Assembly (NCBI RefSeq): GCF_001691555.1
Contig: NZ_MAYN01000001.1
Location: forward strand, 360,084-424,083
Source of the DNA: Pantoea eucrina
GTDB taxonomy: Bacteria; Pseudomonadota; Gammaproteobacteria; Enterobacterales; Enterobacteriaceae
Length of the DNA: 64,000 nucleotides
Direction of reading: 5' to 3'
Positions within the stretch are counted from its first letter, which is position 1. Each line of letters starts with the position of its first letter. The notes beneath the pieces were generated by a model. It worked only from the letters and a program-made list of their open reading frames with translations. It ran no database searches and was not told the origin of the DNA. A program made the translations under genes and the position numbers. This document shows positions 1 through 7,091 of this stretch, one piece after another.

Positions 1-221
1 TGTGTATGCGTTTTGTGTAGTCGCTCAGGCTGTACAAAATTTTTCAGCCAGCTTCTGGCATCTGCAATTTGTGCCAGACGCTCATCATTCTCTTCTGTCT
101 CTGCCATGCGAACCAGCTCAGCGATCAGAGCCTGAACGCTGATATCCCCATCGCCCAGTGCCAGATTCAACGTTGCTTCGCCAATAATGACATGACCTAT
201 TACCTTTTCATGAAACAACAC
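1..221 (-). CDS. YmgB/AriR-like small regulatory protein (partial, paralogue 1)
   Basis: The 3' end runs off the left edge; about 73 codons are visible. The core (VIGHVIIGEATLNLAL, then a short helix and DARSWLKNF) matches two other genes in this window (1750-2010 and 30908-31174) and resembles the E. coli AriR/YmgB core, a small all-helical dimer that modulates biofilm, acid resistance and Rcs signalling. I chose a GTG start at 219-221 because a GAGGAGA Shine-Dalgarno lies about 7 nt upstream and both paralogues also begin at non-ATG codons after a strong SD. An in-frame ATG sits slightly further upstream. The family link is by reading, so moderate certainty; function here is inferred. Confidence 0.65.
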   Translation of the reverse strand, partial: MLFHEKVIGHVIIGEATLNLALGDGDISVQALIAELVRMAETEENDERLAQIADARSWLKNFVQPERLHKTHT

Positions 222-863
222 TTCATCTCTCCTCATCATGGTTTGTAATGGTTTTAAAGTGTAATGAGCAGCAATATTTCTACAATACGTTATAAATAAT
301 CAGCTAAGCTCAGGGGCGAAACATATTTAATGACTATGAAATGCAGGTTTGTAACGCACTGATAGCGTGCAACATCATTCTGATGCCGCAGTGTAAACTG
401 ACTGAAGGCAGAATAATCTTAAAAAAAATTAATGTTATTTATTTTCTTCTTGTTCAACTTTTGCAGCGGCTCACGCGTTGCACGCCATTTCCGGAATAGA
501 TTGATCGGTCATCATTACACGCTGGTCAGCGTGATAAAAAACCAAACACGGTTAACACAAGCTCGCTTTTAAGACTATGCGCCTTTTTTGATCGGGCCTG
601 AGCATTGTATTAACTCTCTGAATACTGACCGTTATTGCCGCTTTTCCGTAAGGTAATAATCTGAGCCAGAATTACATCAGCTGAGGATTTCACTTTTGCG
701 GCCCGTATCGGGCAGTGCCGGGATAGGCTTTGCTGCACGGCCACGCTGAAAGTACCTGTATATCGCTGCTGCGATTTTATACCCATGTTAAGCCTGGCAC
801 GCTTACGACATACCCGCTCTGCGTTAGCAGGCAAAATTTTACGCGGCTCACAGAGAAGGGGAG
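222..863. other. Non-coding stretch
   Basis: AT-rich leader of the minus-strand gene at 1-221, then about 500 bp in which I see no convincing gene. Short open frames exist on both strands near 610-860 but lack ribosome sites and family resemblance. An A/T-rich tract at about 419-450 could carry promoter elements; nothing specific can be named. Confidence 0.4.
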
Positions 864-1514
864 TTACTGTTCGGGGTCTTCGGGAGCGAGAGAAACCGTG
901 CTGATGATAATTCTGCGCTGTAAATGGCTGTCAGGCTGGCTGCCCCAGCAAAATGTTACCCAGTGTTCGCAAAATTCCTGCCAGTCAGAGACGGGTACCA
1001 GCAGCCTGTCGTGGCGGGTGCCATCCCATACATAGACATAATGATCCGGATCGCGCAATGCCCAGGCAATCATGCTTTCCCACATAACCTTTGCCGCATT
1101 AGTCTGGGCACTGTCAGTGATAATAATTGAACGTGTATGCAGGAAATAACAAAAAAAACGGCGTGCCAGTCCATGCACAGCCTGTTCATGTTGAGGCTGA
1201 CGCGTGCGCCAGACCATAATCTGAATGCAGGCGCGCAGAGGAGAAGTATAATCCCTGGTTTCTTCCAGCCTTACCGCATAGACCGTTTCCGGTCTCTTTT
1301 CCTGGGTAACCAGCCGGTATTGTTTATCTTCCGGACAGACATACAGAGCATAACCAAACGGCACAATAAAGCCTGGCAGTGTGAATGCACGGGGATCGTC
1401 TGCCAGAAAAGCGCTGGTATCATCCCGATTTGGCGCTTCACGACTCAGAATCTGGTTAAAGTGCGTATCAGGCAGAGTAATGGGCATAAGGTTATCCGCT
1501 GTATTTCGTTCCAA
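864..1514 (-). CDS. Uncharacterised protein, 216 aa
   Basis: I do not recognise this protein. It is soluble-looking, has no signal peptide or membrane segment, and is rich in Trp, Tyr and His in its second half. The frame stays open to a GTG at 1577, but the best start is a TTG at 1512-1514 placed four bases after a strong GGAGG; an ATG at 1487 has only a weak GGAT. Coding is supported by length, a good SD and ordinary codon use. It lies downstream of, and in the same direction as, the YmgB-like gene at 1750-2010, so the two may share a transcript. Function unknown. Confidence 0.6.
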   Translation of the reverse strand: MERNTADNLMPITLPDTHFNQILSREAPNRDDTSAFLADDPRAFTLPGFIVPFGYALYVCPEDKQYRLVTQEKRPETVYAVRLEETRDYTSPLRACIQIMVWRTRQPQHEQAVHGLARRFFCYFLHTRSIIITDSAQTNAAKVMWESMIAWALRDPDHYVYVWDGTRHDRLLVPVSDWQEFCEHWVTFCWGSQPDSHLQRRIIISTVSLAPEDPEQ

Positions 1515-1646
1515 AAGACCTCCCTGAAAACCGGAGTGGGTGTGATGATAAATTAGCGAAGAATGATAAGCTGGCACAGCAGGAAAGCGTGTAACCGGAA
1601 ATGATGCTGTATGCGCCTGCCTATATGCAGGGTAGCAGAGCGGAGG

Positions 1647-1746
1647 TGTCGTCCCTGACAGTTTCTCCGGCCGGTAAACACTTGCGCGTAACCGATAAGG
1701 TTATCTTTATCGTCGTCTTCCAGCCGGAGCCGGACTACGTCCATAG
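1647..1746. repeat. Short duplicated element, copy A (partner 30811-30911)
   Basis: About 95-100 bp directly after the stop codon of the YmgB-like gene at 1750-2010 resemble the stretch directly after the third YmgB-like gene. The outer parts are best conserved (CCCTGACAG..TTCTCCGGCCGG on one side, GCCGGAGCCGG on the other), the middle poorly. A 63-codon minus-strand ORF starts 4 nt after the stop in this copy, but the reading frame is not conserved in the other copy, so I treat it as a decayed or non-coding module. Confidence 0.55.
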
Positions 1747-1749
1747 GCG

Positions 1750-2010
1750 TCAGTTCTTTTCGTCGTTCAGGCTTGTCAGTGTCTGCAAATAGGGCACGTA
1801 CGGTACAGCGTGCTCAGGTTTATCAAAACTTCTCAGCCAGCTTCTGGCCTCTGAGATCTCAATAAGACGGGCATCGCTGCCACCCGCATTCGCCATTAAT
1901 TCGAGCTCATTAATCAGTGAACGAACGCTGATCTTTTTTTCGCTCAACGCAAGGCTGAGTGCCGCTTCGCCGATAATGACATGACCTATCTCGTCGTGTT
2001 GAATAGACAA
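1750..2010 (-). CDS. YmgB/AriR-like small regulatory protein (paralogue 2)
   Basis: This 86-residue helical protein shares with the genes at 1-221 and 30908-31174 the core IGEAALxLAL, a variable linker, and a C-terminal helix EARSWLRSF. The spacing and hydrophobic pattern follow E. coli AriR/YmgB, a connector protein acting on Rcs and biofilm genes. It starts at TTG (2008-2010) after a perfect AAGGAGG SD. The C-terminus is longer than in the paralogues, ending in a Tyr/Pro-rich tail. It probably heads a unit with downstream minus-strand sequence. The family call is by motif only; the partner protein is unknown. Confidence 0.7.
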   Translation of the reverse strand: MSIQHDEIGHVIIGEAALSLALSEKKISVRSLINELELMANAGGSDARLIEISEARSWLRSFDKPEHAVPYVPYLQTLTSLNDEKN

Positions 2011-2187
2011 ACAAACCTCCTTTACGATTGCGTGATAACCTCAACACTTACTGTAGGCGTAACGGCAGAATTTGCCGGATATATTTTGAAATTTTCCAAA
2101 TCAGGTAGCAGAATTTTTTGATCGAATGCTTTTTAGCCAATGAAAATTCTGCAGACTATTACCACCAGGCTGACTCTCACATGCTGC

Positions 2188-2211
2188 AAAAAAAAACCCG
2201 CGCAGGGCGGG
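2188..2211 (-). terminator. Intrinsic terminator of candidate sRNA
   Basis: Reading the minus strand, a CCCGC/GCGGG stem with a 5-nt loop is followed by nine U residues (2188-2196). The long uninterrupted U-tract is typical of Hfq-dependent sRNAs. No protein gene ends just before it. Confidence 0.75.
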
Positions 2212-2283
2212 CTAACAAAATGTTGAATAGGATTTCTCTCGCTGAAAACGCATCCTGTGTGTTGTTTGCCAGAATAAGCTGGC
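2188..2283 (-). ncRNA. Candidate small RNA of about 95 nt
   Basis: A perfect -10 box TATAAT lies on the minus strand at 2290-2295, and a strong intrinsic terminator with a 9-U tail lies about 95 nt downstream. Between them is no credible gene: an ATG frame reads straight through the terminator stem. The -35 region is weak (CGTTTT at 17-bp spacing). A promoter-to-terminator distance near 100 nt in an intergenic region is the usual sRNA layout. The transcript has not been matched to any known sRNA. Confidence 0.5.
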
Positions 2284-2289
2284 TCATAA

Positions 2290-2295
2290 ATTATA
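2290..2295 (-). promoter_or_regulatory. -10 box of candidate sRNA
   Basis: Perfect TATAAT on the minus strand, about 7 nt before the predicted transcript start at 2283. The -35 element is poor, so a transcriptional activator or an extended element may be needed. Confidence 0.45.
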
Positions 2296-2462
2296 GATGA
2301 CAAGTCAGCGGAAAACGGGTTTCAGCGCGAAACCCGATGAAAAACTGCCATGCTCATCGGACCAGCATAAAATAGTGTGGTAAACCAATTGCGCCGCGTT
2401 TAAGCGATTTACAGAAATGTATTACCTGGTCAGAGGCGGGGGAGGCCTGCGCCTTAACAGGC

Positions 2463-2489
2463 AAAAAAAAATGCCTCCGCGAGGAGGCA
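2463..2489 (-). terminator. Intrinsic terminator after 19-codon ORF
   Basis: On the minus strand a TGCCTCC/GGAGGCA 7-bp stem with a 4-nt loop is followed by nine U residues (2463-2471). It lies 13 nt past the stop codon of the small ORF at 2503-2562. Confidence 0.85.
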
Positions 2490-2502
2490 AGGTAGGAGTT
2501 AC

Positions 2503-2562
2503 TCAGCTCAGTGCGTAGTTGGATTTCTCACTGAACATGTTAATGATAGAGAAATTTGTCAT
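2503..2562 (-). CDS. Candidate 19-residue micropeptide (MTNFSIINMFSEKSNYALS)
   Basis: An ATG-to-TGA frame of 19 codons with GGA five bases before the ATG. It sits alone on a predicted transcript of about 130 nt, between a promoter (TATATA at 2603-2608) and a strong terminator (2463-2489), so the transcript is either a micropeptide mRNA or a dual-function sRNA. The peptide is amphipathic, not a transmembrane helix, and I do not recognise it. A perfect SlyA palindrome occupies the promoter spacer. Coding cannot be proved from one sequence; conservation of the frame in relatives would decide. Confidence 0.45.
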   Translation of the reverse strand: MTNFSIINMFSEKSNYALS

Positions 2563-2602
2563 TTTTTTCCGGCTCGCTTAGTAAAAAAATTTACATGCCA
2601 GG

Positions 2603-2608
2603 TATATA
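2603..2608 (-). promoter_or_regulatory. -10 box of the micropeptide transcript
   Basis: TATATA on the minus strand with a weak -35 (CTTAAA) 16 bp upstream. The spacer between the two is filled by the SlyA palindrome at 2610-2621. The predicted leader is about 34 nt. Confidence 0.45.
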
Positions 2609-2609
2609 G

Positions 2610-2621
2610 TTAGCTTGCTAA
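2610..2621. promoter_or_regulatory. SlyA/MarR-family operator (perfect 12-bp palindrome)
   Basis: TTAGCTTGCTAA is the exact reverse complement of the published SlyA consensus TTAGCAAGCTAA. It lies in the -35/-10 spacer of the minus-strand promoter driving the 19-codon ORF, a position where binding would repress. It is also 109 bp downstream of where the GNAT gene (2730-3260) ends, so it does not serve that gene. Confidence 0.6.
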
Positions 2622-2729
2622 TTATTTAAGGTGTTGAATTATGACTGTTTTTTGAGGTATGAAATCGTTTCCTAAGAATTGGCTTATATTTACATTTCCT
2701 GTTTACATCACTTTTTTTAATCATATTTT

Positions 2730-3260
2730 TCAGGTGATCTTCATTGTTGCAGATGCCTTATCAACCTGGCTCAGAACAATGAACTGTTGATTGTCATAAC
2801 TAAATTGCGCTACCGGCTGCAGGCCAAGGCGTATGTGCGCTTTAAGAGAGGCGATATTGTCATGCCTGACAAAAAGCACGGGCTTACGCGAACCATAGTG
2901 ACGACATGCGCGCGCGAAAAGCGCTTCTGAGAGGCCTTTTCCGCGAGACTGCGTAGCGATACAGATCGGACCGTAAATCCAGCAATGTCTGCCTGCAGGC
3001 CAGGCGCTAAGCATGGCAGTGATAATGTCAGGCGTATTTGCTGCATTGTCCTGAGTAAACAATACGCCCTGCAGTCGTGATTTTTGCCTTACCAGCAGCG
3101 CCCAGGTTGCACTATTACTGAGCAGCTCGCATACCCTTTCCTGACTAAATATTCCCTGTAATAACGCGATGTTTTGCTGTAAGAGCTGGCTGATTTCTGC
3201 ACTATCGTTTTTCTGTGCCAGGTGAAATGTACTCTGCTGATTGTTCAAATGTCGCTCCAT
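2730..3260 (-). CDS. GNAT-family N-acetyltransferase
   Basis: This 176-residue protein has the GNAT acetyl-CoA fold signature: strand-loop IYGPICIATQSRGKGLSEAL (near residues 95-114), where the R-G-K-G loop binds the pyrophosphate of acetyl-CoA, followed by VRHDNIASLKAHIRLGL, the typical C-terminal alpha4 region. Acceptor substrate cannot be read from sequence. ATG start at 3258-3260 with a weak SD. It is a single gene, divergent from the SDR gene at 3403; the 140-bp gap holds both promoters. Confidence 0.8.
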   Translation of the reverse strand: MERHLNNQQSTFHLAQKNDSAEISQLLQQNIALLQGIFSQERVCELLSNSATWALLVRQKSRLQGVLFTQDNAANTPDIITAMLSAWPAGRHCWIYGPICIATQSRGKGLSEALFARACRHYGSRKPVLFVRHDNIASLKAHIRLGLQPVAQFSYDNQQFIVLSQVDKASATMKIT

Positions 3261-3402
3261 CTCACTGTTGGCATTGTTATAAGTTTTGTCTGTTTTTCGT
3301 GCTTTCTCCGTTGAGAGTCATCCTAAAACGTAGGTTTTGCTTGATGACTGACGAGAGCTTGCCAGGCTTAGGAAGGTCATTTCCATCAGATAAGGAGAAA
3401 TC

Positions 3403-4167
3403 ATGTCACGGTTTGCAGATAAAGTTGTCGTTATCACTGGTGCAGGATCAGGTATTGGCGCTGCGTCAGCACAACGTTTTGCTGCTGAGGGCGCGTCAGT
3501 TGTACTGGTGGGAAGAACAGAAGAGAAGCTGCGAAAAGTCAAAGAGGCTTTACCTGCTGGCAAACATCTTGTTGTTCCATGCGATGTCTCAGATGCAGAG
3601 CAGGTCAGGCAGCTGAGTGAAAAGGTTAGCCAGCACTACGGGCGTGCGGATGTACTGGTAAACAATGCGGGCAGTATTGTTCAGGGTAAGATCCACGAAG
3701 TTTCGCCTGAAGACTGGAAGACGCTCATGGGCACCGATCTGGATGGCGTCTACTACTGTACGCACTACTTTATGCCAGCCCTGCTGAAAACTAAAGGCAA
3801 CGTCGTTAACATCTCTTCCGTTTCCGGACTTGGCGGAGACTGGGGTATGAGTGTATATAACGCGGCTAAAGGCGCCGTAACCAACTTTACGCGCGCGCTG
3901 GCAATGGATTACGGTTCAGACGGCGTAAGAGTCAATGCTATCTGTCCCGGTTTTACATTTACCGATTTAACTGAAAATGCAAAACAGGATGAAGCGTTAC
4001 TGGCGCGCTTTTACGATCGTATTCCACTGCGTCGTGCGGGAGAAGCTGATGACATTGCGAGCGCGATTGCCTTTATTGCCAGCGATGATGCCCGCTATAT
4101 AACGGGCGCTAACCTGCCGGTTGATGGCGGTTTAACGGCATCAAACGGTCAGCCAAAACAAGCCTGA
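3403..4167 (+). CDS. Short-chain dehydrogenase/reductase (classical SDR)
   Basis: A 254-residue NAD(P)-dependent oxidoreductase of classical SDR size. It has the TGAGSGIG cofactor loop (residues 12-19), NNAG (87-90), the catalytic triad Ser139, Tyr152 and Lys156 (YNAAK), and PGF after the helix as in glucose/3-oxoacyl dehydrogenase-like members. The loop Arg38 after strand beta2 (VGRTEE) favours NADP. An AAGGAG SD precedes the ATG. It is monocistronic; the terminator at 4175-4203 follows and serves the opposite strand better. Substrate unknown. Confidence 0.88.
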   Translation: MSRFADKVVVITGAGSGIGAASAQRFAAEGASVVLVGRTEEKLRKVKEALPAGKHLVVPCDVSDAEQVRQLSEKVSQHYGRADVLVNNAGSIVQGKIHEVSPEDWKTLMGTDLDGVYYCTHYFMPALLKTKGNVVNISSVSGLGGDWGMSVYNAAKGAVTNFTRALAMDYGSDGVRVNAICPGFTFTDLTENAKQDEALLARFYDRIPLRRAGEADDIASAIAFIASDDARYITGANLPVDGGLTASNGQPKQA

Positions 4168-4174
4168 TAGCAAT

Positions 4175-4203
4175 AAAAAAAGCCCGCGGCAGTTGCGCGG
4201 GCT
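4175..4203 (-). terminator. Intrinsic terminator between convergent genes
   Basis: AGCCCGCG/CGCGGGCT 8-bp stem with a 7-nt loop. On the minus strand it ends in a run of U (4175-4181), so it terminates the lipoprotein gene at 4224-4454; the same stem may also stop transcripts of the SDR gene from the other side. Confidence 0.85.
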
Positions 4204-4223
4204 TATCGGTGATATTACGCGAA

Positions 4224-4454
4224 TTATGAGCGTGGGATCTCGGAAACTTCTTTCACATCAGCTTTGTTAATTTGTTGTTTAACGCCGTTAGCATCAACAT
4301 AGCCCAGCAGTCCTGACTCTGCTTCTTTCGGTTTGCCGTCGCTGACAATTGTACGACCATCATTGGTATGAATAGCGTAGCTGGTACGGGTACAGCCGGT
4401 AAGGGCGGACAGGGCAATAACCGCTGCTACAGGAAGTAAAATAACTTTCTTCAT
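4224..4454 (-). CDS. YgdI/YgdR-family lipoprotein (DUF903), copy 1
   Basis: A 76-residue exported lipoprotein: Lys-rich n-region, hydrophobic core, lipobox LTGC with the lipidated Cys at about residue 21, then the short SH3-like DUF903 domain with the signature TNDGRTIVSDGKP and a C-terminal QINKADVKEVSEI. The family is small outer-membrane or periplasmic lipoproteins of unknown role. It has a strong AAGGAGAG SD and lies 22 bp after the next copy (4477-4704), so the two form an operon and probably arose by tandem duplication. Confidence 0.88.
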   Translation of the reverse strand: MKKVILLPVAAVIALSALTGCTRTSYAIHTNDGRTIVSDGKPKEAESGLLGYVDANGVKQQINKADVKEVSEIPRS

Positions 4455-4476
4455 TGTGCTCTCCTTGATAGATGGA

Positions 4477-4704
4477 TCAGTTATTCAGTTCGCTCATGTT
4501 CGTGATCTGATCACGATTGATCTGCTCAGTTTTGCCGGTTTGCGCGTTCTCATACGATACCAGTCCGGTATCGCTGTCTACCTGTGGTTTGCCACTGGTA
4601 ATAATGGTGCGGCCATCAGTCGTTTTAATCGCCTGGTTAGACGAGCAGCCGGTTACGGCTAAAAGTGAAGTCAGGACTGCAGCAGCAACAACCATTTTTT
4701 TCAT
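4477..4704 (-). CDS. YgdI/YgdR-family lipoprotein (DUF903), copy 2
   Basis: A 75-residue lipoprotein paralogous to its neighbour: lipobox AVTGC, then TTDGRTIITSGKPQ and EQINRDQITNMSEL, the DUF903 pattern. Two adjacent ATGs are possible; I chose the second (4702-4704), which lies 7 nt from an AGGG SD. First gene of the two-gene lipoprotein operon read leftwards. The two copies differ at many positions, so the duplication is not recent. Confidence 0.86.
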   Translation of the reverse strand: MKKMVVAAAVLTSLLAVTGCSSNQAIKTTDGRTIITSGKPQVDSDTGLVSYENAQTGKTEQINRDQITNMSELNN

Positions 4705-5015
4705 CATATTTCCCTATTTCTGGACACGTTATAAGAGGAGCATAGTCCATAATTTCCGGGAGTGGTCTGACCTTGATGATTTTTTTGTGCAATTAATGCG
4801 GCGAAAAGCAGAAGCCTGTGTTCTGCCAAAGCGCGCGGTTTGGCATCAGGCCGTTAATGCCTGAGAAACAGATAAACGCAGACATATCGAAAGAAAACGA
4901 TCGAAATACGTGAAAACATCTTTAGCGAAAGCGATATCACGCCATACAGATGTATCAGTGTGAGTACAAAAAAGAAGATTCGGTAAGTGATGATCGGCGA
5001 GGGCAATGACTAACG
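4705..5015. other. Non-coding stretch
   Basis: Contains the upstream region of the lipoprotein operon and the 3' flank of the YcgZ-like gene, both minus-strand. I see no further gene, and no clear terminator for the YcgZ-like gene. Confidence 0.4.
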
Positions 5016-5267
5016 TCAGGCTGCCTGAATCCGCCCTAACAGCAAACTAAAAAGATTATCGTAATGCATTTTTTCTGCTGGATCGGTACAGTGATCAAGC
5101 CGCGAAAGCAAAGAAATACACAAGGCCTTACGGTTGAGCGTTTTATCAGAACATAAAATCTCTTTAACCATTTCACCGAGTAATTTGAATTCTGCAGATT
5201 GCTGTATTCTGGTCTGCTCTTCTGCGCTGATTTTATCCGCTGCAGGAAAATATGGATTCTGGCACAT
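5016..5267 (-). CDS. YcgZ-like connector protein
   Basis: This 83-residue protein follows E. coli YcgZ closely in its core: LLGEMVKEILCSDKTLNRKA, then LLSRLDHCTDPAEKMHYDNL, against LGEIVTEIL..NLSRKSLCAKLLCRLEHAT..EEQKHYNAL. In E. coli ycgZ-ymgA-ariR is repressed by the MerR-like BluR, induced by blue light and cold, and its products act through Rcs to alter biofilm matrix genes. Here it follows a related gene (5318-5596) by 50 bp in the same direction, so the operon organisation is kept. No BluR or BluF gene is seen nearby. Confidence 0.78.
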   Translation of the reverse strand: MCQNPYFPAADKISAEEQTRIQQSAEFKLLGEMVKEILCSDKTLNRKALCISLLSRLDHCTDPAEKMHYDNLFSLLLGRIQAA

Positions 5268-5317
5268 AACTCTCTCTTCTTAATTAAACAGGCTTAATCA
5301 ACCTTCACCGGGCACTA

Positions 5318-5596
5318 TTAGTTCATTTTCTTTGCCAGCAACCGAATAACCTTTTCACACGCCTGCTGTACTTCAGGGCTGTCACTCCGCAAACCGGTAC
5401 GGTATAACGCACCAATAATCTCCTGCAAAGAAAGCGCTTCGCCTGGTTTTAATATTTGCGTAATGACGTCACCCAGTAACGCGTGCATCGCTTCTGCATC
5501 TTCTGAATCATCTTGCCGCACATAACCCTCATCCATTTTTAAATTGCTTAACGTTTTTAATATGTCAGAGACGCCTGTAACGTAAAGTCGCGACAA
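5318..5596 (-). CDS. YmgA/YmgB-like connector protein
   Basis: A 92-residue small helical protein, first gene of the pair with the YcgZ-like gene. The core LLGDVITQILKPGEALSLQEIIGALYRTG followed by a C-terminal helix EKVIRLLAKKMN has the same LGxxVTxIL...Lx..xIIxxL arrangement as the YcgZ/YmgA/AriR family. Exact orthology to ymgA or ariR cannot be decided by eye. A TetR gene lies upstream in the same direction, 51 bp away, and could be co-transcribed or separately expressed. Confidence 0.7.
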   Translation of the reverse strand: MSRLYVTGVSDILKTLSNLKMDEGYVRQDDSEDAEAMHALLGDVITQILKPGEALSLQEIIGALYRTGLRSDSPEVQQACEKVIRLLAKKMN

Positions 5597-5647
5597 CAGT
5601 AAAATAACTTAGTTAGGAAATGCGTATTTCCTAATAGCGCAGCAGCA

Positions 5648-6265
5648 TTAATCCAGCAGGCGCAGCGCCATCTTAATAGTTTCTTCGCCATTAGTCACAT
5701 CCTGAATTTTACCCACTACACGCATACCAAATGCAATACAGAGTAGCAAGCCGGCAGTGGTATCGGCATCCAGGTGGCTGGCTATTGAGCCATCATCCTG
5801 ACCCTGCTGAATCAGCGATATAAGAAAAGCCCGGTTGCGCAGCACGGCCTGGCGCACCAGATGAGATAACTCTTCATCAAGCGTCTGCAGTTCAACGGTG
5901 CTGCCTACAACCAGACAGCCGCGCCGTCCCTCAATTTCGCTGGCGGAATCTAGATAGAACTGAAGCAGCTCAGCAACCCGCTCGCGGCCAGTAGCGAATG
6001 CGCTCAGACGTTCGCGCAAATCGGTATTTCGAATTGCAATATAGCGCTCAAACACGCGCAAAAAAAGCGAGCGCTTGTCCTGAAAAGCTTTGTAGATGCT
6101 ACCTGCAGTAAGCTGCATGGCTTCACCAAGGTCGGCAATAGAGGCGGCGTGGAACCCTTTCTGGCGAAAAACGATCATGGCATTATCAAGCGCAACATCG
6201 ATATCAAAATTGCGCGGTCTGCCGCGTTCACGGGGAGCAGCGGCAGAAGATTTTACTGTTGGCAT
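5648..6265 (-). CDS. TetR/AcrR-family transcriptional repressor
   Basis: A 205-residue regulator. The N-terminal TetR helix-turn-helix spans about residues 20-68 (RGRPRNFDIDVALDNAM, GFHAASIADLGEAM, LTAGSIYKAFQDKRSLF). The C-terminal all-helical ligand domain includes RRGCLVVGSTVEL, as in the YxaF/NemR-like branch. It is divergent from the NAD(P)-binding protein at 6408 and its partner at 7092, the likely targets, in the usual TetR-repressor arrangement. The inducer is unknown; oxidative or electrophile sensing is possible given the targets. Confidence 0.85.
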   Translation of the reverse strand: MPTVKSSAAAPRERGRPRNFDIDVALDNAMIVFRQKGFHAASIADLGEAMQLTAGSIYKAFQDKRSLFLRVFERYIAIRNTDLRERLSAFATGRERVAELLQFYLDSASEIEGRRGCLVVGSTVELQTLDEELSHLVRQAVLRNRAFLISLIQQGQDDGSIASHLDADTTAGLLLCIAFGMRVVGKIQDVTNGEETIKMALRLLD

Positions 6266-6407
6266 TCACAGCCCTTCTGAAGCGATTGTTTCCAAAGTAT
6301 CCCGTTTGCGCCTGAACCGGTCAACGCCGGAGATTTACGCTAGAGTTAAGTGGTTAAATTACATCGTATTGTGATAAATATTTCAGCCTTTGCAACAGGG
6401 GAACAGC

Positions 6408-7067
6408 ATGAAAGACGTCTTTATTGTGGGTGGTGCAGGAAATATCGGACGTCAATTGGGTCAGCAGCTGAGCCAGGACGGTGTGACGGCACGTGCATTG
6501 TGCCGCACCGCTGAACAGGAAGCCAGCTTGCAGCAACAGGGTATTCAGACTGTCAGGGGAGATCTGGTTGCCCTGGATGAACAGCAACTTACCGGGCTGA
6601 TGCAGGGATGCGGGCTGGTGGTTTTCGCGGCGGGCGCCGGAGGGAAAGGCGGAGAGGAGATGACGAAGGCCGTTGATGGTGAGGGGCTGATTAAGTCCGT
6701 TGCCGCCGCGCAGCGCGCCGGGATAAAACGCTTTATTCTGGTCTCTGCTTTTCCCGAAGCCGGACGCGGCAGGCAGCTGTCTGACACTTTTGAAAACTAT
6801 ATGCGCGTAAAAAAACAGGCCGACGTGATCCTTGCCGCAAGCGCGCTTGACTGGGTGATTGTGCGCCCCGGCACGTTAACCGATGAGCCGGCAACCGGCA
6901 GAATCAGCGCAGGGCCGGCAATCGCCTATGGCACTATCGGACGTGCAGATGTTGCCGCCACGCTGGCGGCGCTGGTCCATCAGCCGGCCGTGTCCCGCGT
7001 CATCATTGAGCTGACGGCGGGAGAGAGACCCGTTACAGAAGCGATAGACGCGCTTATTACACCTTAA
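6408..7067 (+). CDS. NAD(P)-binding atypical SDR (NmrA/YwnB-like)
   Basis: A 219-residue Rossmann-fold protein beginning MKDVFIVGGAGNIGRQLG, the GGAGxIG motif of atypical/extended SDRs (SDR_a5). It lacks the YxxxK triad and keeps an AGIKRFILVSAF segment and VRPGTLTDEPATG. Such proteins act as NAD(P)H-dependent oxidoreductases or redox sensors. Start chosen at the ATG with GGGGA upstream rather than at 6390. Next gene follows at 24 bp, so the two form an operon facing the TetR repressor. Confidence 0.82.
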   Translation: MKDVFIVGGAGNIGRQLGQQLSQDGVTARALCRTAEQEASLQQQGIQTVRGDLVALDEQQLTGLMQGCGLVVFAAGAGGKGGEEMTKAVDGEGLIKSVAAAQRAGIKRFILVSAFPEAGRGRQLSDTFENYMRVKKQADVILAASALDWVIVRPGTLTDEPATGRISAGPAIAYGTIGRADVAATLAALVHQPAVSRVIIELTAGERPVTEAIDALITP

Positions 7068-7091
7068 CCCATTCAGCAGTAAGGAGAGGCT

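Noticed and set aside
1553..1744. 63-codon minus-strand frame 4 nt after the YmgB-like stop
   Set aside because: The homologous element after paralogue 3 has a stop early in the same frame, so coding is not supported; kept as a repeat element.
2188..2283. 36-codon ORF on the candidate sRNA
   Set aside because: The frame reads through the terminator stem and U-run, has no SD, and would encode the terminator sequence itself.
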